From: DATFVA01 sp963815785
Lineage (GTDB): Bacteria; Bacteroidota; Ignavibacteria; Ignavibacteriales; Ignavibacteriaceae
NCBI GenBank assembly: GCA_963815785.1
Contig: CAWFHZ010000012.1
Span: forward strand, 62,001 to 126,000
Length of the DNA: 64,000 bases
Reading direction: 5' to 3'
The translations under genes were made by a program, and so were the position numbers. The notes beneath the pieces were generated by a model. The model was not told the origin of the DNA. It did no database searches and worked only from the letters and a program-made list of their open reading frames with translations. Below, one piece after another: positions 38,947 through 47,070 of this stretch (the stretch's first letter is position 1; every line of letters starts with the position of its first letter).

Positions 38947-39554
38947 TAAAAATCTCAACCATTTTCTTTGATGTCGGAGGAGTTTGTTTATCAAACGGAT
39001 GGGATAATATTGCAAGAAAAAAAGCGGCAAAACATTTTTTTCTTAATTATGAAGAAATGGAGAAACGACATAAATCTGTTTTTAAGAAATTTGAGAAGGG
39101 AAAATTACCACTTGAAGATTATTTGAATAAGGTTGTGTTCTTCGGTAAAAGAAATTTTGCCAAAGATGATTTTATAAGTTTTATGCACTCACAGTCAATT
39201 GAGTTTAGTTCAACAACAAAAATACTTAAGAAATTAAGCGCCGGAAAAAAATATCAGCTTGCAACAATTAATAATGAATCACTTGAACTGAATGAGTATC
39301 GCTTAAACAAATTTAATCTTGGCAGATATTTTTCATGCTTTTTCAGTTCGTGTTATCTTGGAACAAGAAAACCGGAAAAGGAAATTTTTTACAAAGCACT
39401 TAATATCATTCACAAAGAACCCCGCAGCTGTTTATTCATTGATGACCGGGAAGAAAATATTCAATCAGCTCAAACTGTTGGATTAAATACAATATGGTTG
39501 CAGAACCATAATGAGCTTAAAGAAAAACTTGAAGAATTTAATATTGAAACTTAA
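38943..39554 (+). CDS. HAD-superfamily phosphatase (YihX-like)
   Basis: The protein has 203 residues. HAD motif I is FFDVGGVC, with Asp10 and a Gly where many HADs have the second Asp. That form occurs in the YihX branch (alpha-glucose-1-phosphate phosphatase in E. coli). Motif II is ATINNES, motif III the Lys in GTRKPEKEIFYKAL, and motif IV CLFIDDREENI. The start overlaps the tal-pgi stop by four bases (ATGA) and gnd starts 12 bases downstream, so it sits inside the pentose phosphate operon. A sugar-phosphate substrate is likely; which one is unknown. Confidence 0.85.
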   Translation: MIKISTIFFDVGGVCLSNGWDNIARKKAAKHFFLNYEEMEKRHKSVFKKFEKGKLPLEDYLNKVVFFGKRNFAKDDFISFMHSQSIEFSSTTKILKKLSAGKKYQLATINNESLELNEYRLNKFNLGRYFSCFFSSCYLGTRKPEKEIFYKALNIIHKEPRSCLFIDDREENIQSAQTVGLNTIWLQNHNELKEKLEEFNIET

Positions 39555-39566
39555 TAAGGAGATATA

Positions 39567-40469
39567 ATGAAATTAGGCCTGATCGGACTCGGAAAAATGG
39601 GCGGAAATATGCTCAAAAGATTAAAAGAAGATAAACATGAAATTGTTGCATTCGATTTGAATAAAGATAATGTAAAGAAAGCAGTCAGCGATGGAGGAAT
39701 CGGAGCTGATTCAATTAAGGATCTTGTTTCCAAACTTGAAAAACCCCGAAATGTCTGGATAATGGTTCCACATGGAAAACCAACTGAAGAAACGATTGAT
39801 AAGCTGCTTAATATTCTCGATAAAGATGACTTAATAATAGACGGTGGTAATTCACATTTTACAGAATCAATAAAGAATTCAGAAAAATGTGAATCAAAAG
39901 GAATTCATTTTGTCGATGCAGGTGTAAGCGGTGGAATATGGGGACTAAAAATCGGTTATAATTTAATGGTGGGTGGTCCGGAAAAAGCAGTTAAACGAGT
40001 TGAACCAATATTTATTTCTCTCGCACCGGAAAACGGTTATGCACATGTTGGTAAAAGCGGGGCAGGTCATTTTGTGAAAATGATTCATAACGCTCTTGAG
40101 TATGTGATGCTACAGGGAATCGGAGAATCTTTTGAATGTATGTCCCGATCCGATTTTAATATTAACCTTGAGCAAGTTGCAAAACTCTGGAATAACGGAG
40201 CAGTTGTGAGAAGCTGGCTGCTTGAGCTTGCTGCGGATGCTTTTAAGGAAGAAGGAAATACGCTGGATAAAATTGCACCCTACGTTGATGATTCAGGAAC
40301 GGCGAGGTGGACTTCAGAATATGCGATTCAGAATGCAATTCCGGTACCTACAATTACACTTTCACTTTATGAAAGATTTGCATCGAGACAGGATGAAGCT
40401 TTTTCTGCAAAAGTAATTGCAGCCTTAAGAAACCAGTTTGGCGGACATGCTGTTAAGGAGGAAAAATAA
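39567..40469 (+). CDS. gnd: short-form 6-phosphogluconate dehydrogenase (decarboxylating)
   Basis: The enzyme oxidises and decarboxylates 6-phosphogluconate to ribulose 5-phosphate. The 300-residue length matches the short GndA-type. The nucleotide-binding motif is GLIGLGKMGGNML, followed by AFDLNKD, where Asp30 at the end of strand 2 suggests NAD rather than NADP (inference). The active-site segments IDGGNSHF, DAGVSGGIWGL and AGHFVKMIHNALEY are all present. AAGGAGATATA precedes the ATG. Confidence 0.93.
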   Translation: MKLGLIGLGKMGGNMLKRLKEDKHEIVAFDLNKDNVKKAVSDGGIGADSIKDLVSKLEKPRNVWIMVPHGKPTEETIDKLLNILDKDDLIIDGGNSHFTESIKNSEKCESKGIHFVDAGVSGGIWGLKIGYNLMVGGPEKAVKRVEPIFISLAPENGYAHVGKSGAGHFVKMIHNALEYVMLQGIGESFECMSRSDFNINLEQVAKLWNNGAVVRSWLLELAADAFKEEGNTLDKIAPYVDDSGTARWTSEYAIQNAIPVPTITLSLYERFASRQDEAFSAKVIAALRNQFGGHAVKEEK

Positions 40470-40471
40470 AA

Positions 40472-42016
40472 ATGGCAGATATGAATAATAATATTAATGA
40501 AATGATTGAGGTTCAGCAGCAGGGAATGCTTAAAGGCAATCCTCCTGACCCTTGTATAGTAGTTATATTCGGAGCTTCGGGAGACCTTGCTCATAAAGAA
40601 TTAATTCCTTCTTTGTTTGCCTTAAAATGTCATAAGCTTATGCCCGAACAATGTGCAGTTATTGGTTTTTCACGTTCCGAATTTTCCAGTGCTGCTTTCA
40701 GAAAAGAGATGTACGAGGCAGTAAAAAAAGACAGCATCTGCGGAGAGGACAAATGGAATGAATTTGCTGAGAATCTTTTTTACATAGATGGAAATTTTAA
40801 TGATGATGTTACTAAATCATATGGAAAACTAAAAAAGAAAATTGAAGAGCTTCAGAAAAAACTTAACATTCCTGATAATATTTTATTTCACCTTTCAACT
40901 GCACCGGCATTCTATTCCACTATTGTTAAAAAACTTGGTGAATCAGGATTATCTAAAAGCAACAGTGGATGGCGTAGAGTAATTATTGAAAAACCATTTG
41001 GTACCGATGAAAAATCTGCGCGTGAACTTGATAAAGAAATTCACGAAGTATTTGAGGAAAACCAGATATTCCGCATCGATCATTTTCTTGGAAAAGAGAC
41101 GGTGCAGAATATGGTTGTATTCCGTTTTGCTAATCCCGGGTTCGAACCTATCTGGAACAGAAATTACATCGATAACATACAGATTACAGTTGCAGAGGAT
41201 ATTGGTATTGGAACGCGGGCAGGCTTTTATGAAAAAACCGGCATAATCAGAGATATGATTCAGAATCATCTTTTTGAACTATTATGTATAACGGCAATTG
41301 ATCCGCCGGTTAATTATGATGGAGAATCATTAAGAAGTGAAACTTTAAAAGTTCTTAACTCAATATGTAAAATAAACATTGAAGAAGATGTTGTGCTCGG
41401 GCAGTACGATTCAGGAAAGGTGCATGGAAAAGAAGCCAATGCTTATCGTGAAGAGAAAAAAGTTGAAAAAAATTCTATGACTCCGACATATGCCGCAATA
41501 AAGCTGACGCTTGATAACTGGCGGTGGGCAGGAGTTCCGGTTTATCTCCGCACCGGGAAAAGAATGAAAGAAAAAGTCTCTGAAATTACAATTAAGTTCA
41601 AACCTACTCCTCACCTGATGTTTCCAATTCAAAAAGAAGATGAAAAGAAACACAATCTTCTTTCATTCAGACTACAGCCGAATGAAGGAATCATTTACAC
41701 TTTTACCGCAAAGCAGCCGGGTGCTGAACTTCAGCTGCGACCAGTGAACCTGAATTTCAGATATGATAAAGCTTTTGGAATAAAAGAAACACCAAGCTCT
41801 TATCAATGGCTTATAAGAGATGCAATGCAGGGCGACCAGACATTGTTTCCGCATGCGGAATGGATTTATAAATCATGGCAGATTGTTGATCCGATTATTA
41901 AAAAATGGGAATCCGAACCATGGATTGATTTTCCAAACTATAAAGCCGGAAGCTGGGGACCAAAGGCAGCAGATAAACTGATCAAAAAAAATAATCGTGA
42001 ATGGGTTATTGAATAA
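40472..42016 (+). CDS. zwf: glucose-6-phosphate 1-dehydrogenase
   Basis: Zwf commits glucose 6-phosphate to the oxidative pentose phosphate pathway. The 514 residues show the nucleotide-binding start VIFGASGDLAHKELIPSLFAL. The active site is RIDHFLGKETVQNM, and the structural segment FANPGFEPIWNRNYIDNIQI is well conserved. The gene starts two bases after gnd. No 6-phosphogluconolactonase gene (pgl) follows or precedes it in this window, so that step is either spontaneous, encoded elsewhere or done by an unrecognised protein. Confidence 0.97.
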   Translation: MADMNNNINEMIEVQQQGMLKGNPPDPCIVVIFGASGDLAHKELIPSLFALKCHKLMPEQCAVIGFSRSEFSSAAFRKEMYEAVKKDSICGEDKWNEFAENLFYIDGNFNDDVTKSYGKLKKKIEELQKKLNIPDNILFHLSTAPAFYSTIVKKLGESGLSKSNSGWRRVIIEKPFGTDEKSARELDKEIHEVFEENQIFRIDHFLGKETVQNMVVFRFANPGFEPIWNRNYIDNIQITVAEDIGIGTRAGFYEKTGIIRDMIQNHLFELLCITAIDPPVNYDGESLRSETLKVLNSICKINIEEDVVLGQYDSGKVHGKEANAYREEKKVEKNSMTPTYAAIKLTLDNWRWAGVPVYLRTGKRMKEKVSEITIKFKPTPHLMFPIQKEDEKKHNLLSFRLQPNEGIIYTFTAKQPGAELQLRPVNLNFRYDKAFGIKETPSSYQWLIRDAMQGDQTLFPHAEWIYKSWQIVDPIIKKWESEPWIDFPNYKAGSWGPKAADKLIKKNNREWVIE

Positions 42017-42027
42017 AAGGAAAAACA

Positions 42028-43413
42028 ATGGCTGAAGCTGAAAAATTTGATGCAATCATAATCGGTTCGGGTCAGGCAGGAATTCCTTTGGCAAAAGCTC
42101 TTGCAAATAAAAAATGGAAAACTGCTCTGGTTGAAAGATATCTTGTCGGCGGATGCTGTATCAATTATGGTTGTACTCCATCTAAAACTATGGCGGCAAG
42201 CTCAGAACTTATTAACCTGGTAAATAAATCCGGAGAGTTTGGAATTCATACTTCTGAATTAAAGATTAATCTCAAAGAAATAATAAACAGGAAAAGAGAA
42301 ATTGTTAAATCATTTCGTGAAAGCGGCGAAAAAGGAATTGAAGAGACAGAAAATCTTGAGCTAATAAGAGGCGAAGCAAAATTTCTTGGTAAAAAAACTA
42401 TTGAGATTACTTCTGGTGAAAATAAAACCAGGAAAATAAAAGCACGCAAAATTTTTATTAATACCGGTGGAAAACCCTTCATCCCGGCCATAGAAGGAAT
42501 TGATAAGGTCGATTATCTTGACTCAACCTCAATAATGGAGCTTGAAGAAATTCCTGAACATCTTGTTGTCTTAGGGGGAGGTTATATCGGTCTGGAGTTT
42601 GGACAAATGTTCAGGCGATTTGGAAGCCGTGTAACAATCATTCAACGTGGCAGCCAGCTTTTATCACGTGAAGATGAAGATGTTGCGGAAGAAGTTCAGA
42701 AAATTCTTTCTGATGAAGGAATCAAAATTCTTTTAAATACAAAAGTTAAATCGGCTTCAAAAACTGGTAAAGAAATTAAAGTGAAATTTTCTTCTGACAG
42801 AAAAGAAACTACAGTTAGTTGTTCTCACCTGCTTGTTGCTGTAGGAAGAATACCAAACACAAAATCGTTAAATCCCGAAGCTGCGGGAATTAAAACTGAT
42901 AAGCGTGGTTTTATAAAAGTAAACAACAAGCTTGAAACAAATGTTAAAGGAATTTATGCTTTGGGAGATGTTAAAGGCGGTCCGGCTTTTACTCATATTT
43001 CTTATGATGATTTCAGAATAATAAGAGATAATCTTTTCAAAAAGAAAAATAAAACAATTAAAAACAGACTTGTGCCTTATACAGTTTTCATCGATCCTCA
43101 GCTCGGAAGAGTTGGAATTACAGAAAAAGAAGCAAAACAGAAAAAATTAAATTATAAAGTTGCAAAGTTGCCGATGAATTATGTTGCAAGAGCAATAGAA
43201 ATAAATCAGGTAAAAGGATTTATGAAAGCGATCATTGACGCTGATTCAAAAAAAATATTAGGCTGTGCAATACTTGGAATTGAAGGTGGAGAGCTTGCCT
43301 CAATGATTCAGATTGCAATGATGGGAAATTTAAAATACACAGCCCTTAAAGAAGGAATTTTCACTCACCCCACATTGGCGGAATCACTCAATAATCTGTT
43401 TGGTGAAGTTTGA
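42028..43413 (+). CDS. pyridine nucleotide-disulfide oxidoreductase (mercuric reductase-like)
   Basis: This FAD- and NAD(P)H-dependent enzyme has 461 residues. The FAD motif is IIGSGQAGIPLAKAL. The redox-active pair is Cys44 and Cys49 in VGGCCINYGCTPSKT. The NAD(P)H motif is VLGGGYIGLEFGQMFRRFG, and the ALGDVKGGPAFTH segment and HPTLAE end follow. It resembles MerA and lipoamide dehydrogenase but lacks the heavy-metal domain of MerA and its C-terminal cysteines, so mercury is unlikely to be the substrate. It starts 12 bases after zwf and may use its NADPH. Confidence 0.85.
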   Translation: MAEAEKFDAIIIGSGQAGIPLAKALANKKWKTALVERYLVGGCCINYGCTPSKTMAASSELINLVNKSGEFGIHTSELKINLKEIINRKREIVKSFRESGEKGIEETENLELIRGEAKFLGKKTIEITSGENKTRKIKARKIFINTGGKPFIPAIEGIDKVDYLDSTSIMELEEIPEHLVVLGGGYIGLEFGQMFRRFGSRVTIIQRGSQLLSREDEDVAEEVQKILSDEGIKILLNTKVKSASKTGKEIKVKFSSDRKETTVSCSHLLVAVGRIPNTKSLNPEAAGIKTDKRGFIKVNNKLETNVKGIYALGDVKGGPAFTHISYDDFRIIRDNLFKKKNKTIKNRLVPYTVFIDPQLGRVGITEKEAKQKKLNYKVAKLPMNYVARAIEINQVKGFMKAIIDADSKKILGCAILGIEGGELASMIQIAMMGNLKYTALKEGIFTHPTLAESLNNLFGEV

Positions 43414-43475
43414 TAACCTGATTTTACAATACCGGATTAGATTATTAAAGCATAAATAATATTTAAGGATGAATT

Positions 43476-45050
43476 ATGAGCTTTAAAGAAATTGCAAAGA
43501 AAACTGATTTGAAAAACGGGGAAATGAAATCATATAAATTAGACGAAAACAATAAAGTTCTATTGTGCAGAATAAATGATGAATTTTTTGCAGTCGGTGC
43601 GGCTTGTACTCACTATGGTGCCTCGCTCGAAGAGGGAATTCTGAAAGATGATACTATTATCTGTCCTTTACATCATGCATGCTTTAATGCAAAAAACGGT
43701 GATTTACTTGAACCGCCGGCTATGGATGCGCTTCCTAATTATGAATTACAAATAGAGGGTGATTTAATAAAAATTAAAGTTCCGGAAGAAATCCCGTTTT
43801 CCAGAAATCCAGATATGGTAAAGAAAGATATTAAAAAGGATGAAAGAACATTTGTAATTCTTGGTGCCGGTGCTTCAGCTTTTTTTGCTGCACAATCTAT
43901 GAGGGAAAACGGCTTTAAAGGAAACATCGTTATGGTTACCAGAGAAAACAAAACTCCTTATGACCGTCCCAATCTTAGCAAAGATTATCTTTCAGGAAAT
44001 GCACAGCCTGAATGGATGCCCCTTCGCCCCGATGATTTTTATGAAGAAAATGGAATTCAAATACTAAAGGAAATAAATATCAATGGAGTGGATTTCAAAG
44101 GAAAAATTGTCTCATTCGATAACGGAGAAACCTTAAAATATGATAAGCTGCTCATTGCAACCGGGGGAGTCCCGCGGAAACTTAACATTCCCGGAGCCGG
44201 ATTAAATAATATTTTTTATTTAAGAACCTTCAAAGATGCTGATAATATTATTGAAGCAGCTAAAAATGCAAAGAGAGCAGTTGTTATTGGTGCTGGTTTC
44301 ATTGCAATGGAAACTGCGCATAGTTTAACCGAAAGAAATATTAAAGTTACCATTGTCGCTCCGGGAGAAGTTCCTTTTGAAAGAAACTTCGGCAAGGAAA
44401 TCGGAAATCTTATCAAGAAAGAACATGAAAAGGAAGGGACAATATTTAAATTAAAATCAACAGTTAAAGAATTTAAAGGGAACGTGAATGTAAAATCAGT
44501 ACTGCTGGAGTCCGGTGAAGAGATTGAAACTGATTTTGTTGTTATAGGAATTGGAGTAAAACCCGCAACAGGATTTTTATCGGGAATAGAATTACTTGAT
44601 GACGGAAGTTTAAAAACTGACTCAAACTTAAAAGTGACGGAAGATGTTTACGCAGCAGGAGATATTGCAACTTTCCCGGAACCACATACCGGAAATTTAA
44701 TCAGGGTTGAACACTGGCGGCTGGCAATGCAGTTAGGCAGGATTGCAGGAGCAAATATGGCGGGTAAAAAAGTTATTTATGATGATGTTCCATACTTCTG
44801 GACAGAGCAGGCGGGCATCAGTCTGAGGTATGTTGGTTTTGTAAAGAAATGGGACGAAATCATTATTGATGGAAACATTCACAAAAAAGATTTCATAGCT
44901 TACTATATAAAAGATAATTTTATTCATGCCGCAGCGGGAGTAAACAGGGATAAAGAAATTGATATTATTCATCTCCTTATAAAAAAACAAAGGTTCCCCG
45001 AAGTAGAAGCTTTGAGGGACAACTCGGTAAATATTTTTAATCTCATTTAG
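43476..45050 (+). CDS. Rieske-domain FAD oxidoreductase (AIFM3-like)
   Basis: The 524-residue protein starts with a Rieske domain: Cys44-Thr-His46 and Cys63-Pro-Leu-His66 bind a [2Fe-2S] centre. The rest is a disulfide-reductase-fold flavoprotein, with VILGAGASAFFAAQSM near residue 127 (FAD) and VVIGAGFIAMETAHSL near 270 (NAD). The architecture matches AIFM3-like ferredoxin reductases. It follows the MerA-like gene by 62 bases. Partner and substrate are unknown; electrons probably come from NADH or NADPH. Confidence 0.85.
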   Translation: MSFKEIAKKTDLKNGEMKSYKLDENNKVLLCRINDEFFAVGAACTHYGASLEEGILKDDTIICPLHHACFNAKNGDLLEPPAMDALPNYELQIEGDLIKIKVPEEIPFSRNPDMVKKDIKKDERTFVILGAGASAFFAAQSMRENGFKGNIVMVTRENKTPYDRPNLSKDYLSGNAQPEWMPLRPDDFYEENGIQILKEININGVDFKGKIVSFDNGETLKYDKLLIATGGVPRKLNIPGAGLNNIFYLRTFKDADNIIEAAKNAKRAVVIGAGFIAMETAHSLTERNIKVTIVAPGEVPFERNFGKEIGNLIKKEHEKEGTIFKLKSTVKEFKGNVNVKSVLLESGEEIETDFVVIGIGVKPATGFLSGIELLDDGSLKTDSNLKVTEDVYAAGDIATFPEPHTGNLIRVEHWRLAMQLGRIAGANMAGKKVIYDDVPYFWTEQAGISLRYVGFVKKWDEIIIDGNIHKKDFIAYYIKDNFIHAAAGVNRDKEIDIIHLLIKKQRFPEVEALRDNSVNIFNLI

Positions 45051-45223
45051 AAGGAAACTTGTGAATATTCTTTTATTTGTGCAGAAGTCAGACTAAATCT
45101 TCTTTTCATAAAATATAATTAATTTATTCATTTCTTCTTTTTCCACTCTCAAGAAGTTAAATTGGCACATCAATAAAAATATTTAATCCTAAAACAAAGT
45201 TTGTTATTCGGGGTAAAACTTAA

Positions 45224-46269
45224 ATGATAACTTACGATTTAATTGACCATCTTCAGATTCTCTTAAAGCAAAAAGAGATTGGTTCCATTAAAAAGGATAT
45301 TAATACTTTCATCAGCGAGATAAATAATCTTGATGATAAATTAATTATACATAGAAATGGAAGCACAGATAATATTTCCAAAAACTTTCTTATGGGGGAA
45401 TTAACACAAATCCAGAAAACCAGGACACTTGAAAGAACCCGTTATTACATCAAAAGATTAATTAAAAGTCTTTCCGAAAAAAAAGAAGGAAGAATAAATG
45501 ACATTAATCTTAACCGCTGGAAGGAATACGATGATCTTTTAACAGACAGTTTATGGATACTTGATAAACGAGACCGAACCGGCGCACACACAGCAGGTTA
45601 CTGGGGGAATTTCATTCCGCAAATACCTAACCAGTTTTTAAGAAGGTATACAAAAAAGGTGAATGGGTTCTCGATACTTTCCTCGGGAGCGGAACAACAT
45701 TAATAGAATGTAAAAGACTTGGAAGAAACGGAATCGGGATTGAACTGCAACCTGAAGTAGTGAAGTTATCCAAAAAAATAATCAGTAAAGAAATAAATCC
45801 CCATAAAATAAAAACAGATATTATTAACGCTGACAGTACTGAATTAAATTTCAAAGCAGAATTAAAAAAACGTAAGTGCGATTCAGTTCAGTTTTTAATT
45901 ATGCATCCTCCCTACTGGGATATAATCAGGTTTAGTGAAAAGAAAAATGATTTATCAAATGCAGAATCTGTCGAGGCTTTTTTAAACATGTTCGGAAAAG
46001 TAATTGATAGAACATTCCCGGTTTTAGATGAAGGGAGATATGCAGCGGTTGTCATAGGAGATAAATATTCATCGGGCGAATGGATTCCGTTGGGATTTTA
46101 CACAATGCAGGAAATGATAAAGCGCGGTTACAAATTAAAATCAACAATCATCAAAAATTTTGATCAGACAACGGCAAAAAGAAACCAGAAAGAATTATGG
46201 CGATACCGTGCATTGGCAGGCGGATTTTATATTTTCAAACACGAGTATATTTTTTTATTTCAAAAATAA
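45224..46269 (+). CDS. DNA methyltransferase with permuted motif order, frameshifted
   Basis: This is a site-specific amino-methyltransferase using S-adenosylmethionine. An N-terminal region of about 120 residues (GYWGNFIPQIPNQFLRRYT at its end) leads into motif X/I, VLDTFLGSGTTLIECKRLG, and motif IV HPPYWDI. Motif I before motif IV without a large inserted target domain is not the usual beta-class order. The frame breaks in the A6 run at 45652-45657: one more A restores KKGEWVLDTFLG and about 348 residues. The product is probably N4-cytosine or N6-adenine methyl DNA. A nuclease-like gene follows. Confidence 0.82.
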
Positions 46270-46312
46270 ATTTGCGGAGATCGGTTTAATCCGTTTGATC
46301 TGTGTGCTATTT

Positions 46313-46960
46313 ATGGATATTCCACTATCAAATATTGAAAACGAATTAAAAAAACGATTAGTTTATCCTTACAAATGGGGACGAAAACAGAATGATAACT
46401 ACGATAAACTAACAAACTTCGTTTACCACGAACCAATTTTTGAAAATATATTAACAGAAATTAAAGACAGGTTCGGCAAAGACCGCGAACATGATAATAT
46501 CTCAAACTATGCACTGAACCGATGGTATAATTTCTGGTCGGCTTATGCTGTTGAAAAAATATTCTGCACAATGCCTAACGTTATTCCTGCAATGGATGAA
46601 AAAGACAGGCTTGTTGATTTTACAATTCAGGGCGCAAAATTTGATCACAAAACATCAGTATTTCCTAAAAATTTTCCGTACAAAATAGATGATGCAATAA
46701 AGAAAACAAGTGAACTGATAAAATGGCTGTATAAAAATCAGTCTCAACAACAGAGAAAACATTTGAAGAACAGGTTGTTCATTGTTCTTTATTCGCAGGA
46801 CGGAAACCACTGGCAGCTTAAATCAGAAATAACCTGGCTGAAATCGGTGATAGAAAGATATATGCTGGGTTTCAACCCTGATTATCTTCTTAAATTTTCA
46901 TTTGAACCCGGTGTTTTTACAATTTCAGACGTAATCTGGGCAATCAAAAAACAAGCATAA
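46313..46960 (+). CDS. putative restriction endonuclease paired with the methyltransferase
   Basis: I chose the ATG at 46313, 43 bases after the methyltransferase stop; the longer frame from 46160 would run through that gene's end. The 215 residues carry DFTIQGAKFDHKTS: Asp102, then Asp111-His112-Lys113, fitting a PD-(D/E)xK metal site. No named restriction family is recognised. The position beside the methyltransferase and the core motif together suggest a type II restriction-modification pair. The recognition sequence is unknown and the call is inference. Confidence 0.6.
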   Translation: MDIPLSNIENELKKRLVYPYKWGRKQNDNYDKLTNFVYHEPIFENILTEIKDRFGKDREHDNISNYALNRWYNFWSAYAVEKIFCTMPNVIPAMDEKDRLVDFTIQGAKFDHKTSVFPKNFPYKIDDAIKKTSELIKWLYKNQSQQQRKHLKNRLFIVLYSQDGNHWQLKSEITWLKSVIERYMLGFNPDYLLKFSFEPGVFTISDVIWAIKKQA

Positions 46961-47070
46961 ATTTTTTTCCTTTTGGGGAGAATTTTGAATACCATCTGAA
47001 TAACTCATCATATGCTTGTTATCTATAAAATATTATATTAGAATCGTCCATTCTTAAACAGGAAAAACAC

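Noticed and set aside
42028..43413. Mercury resistance gene merA
   Set aside because: The N-terminal metal domain and C-terminal cysteine pair of MerA are missing and no other mer genes are near.
46160..46312. Longer N-terminus for the nuclease-like protein
   Set aside because: It would overlap the methyltransferase end by over 100 bases in another frame.
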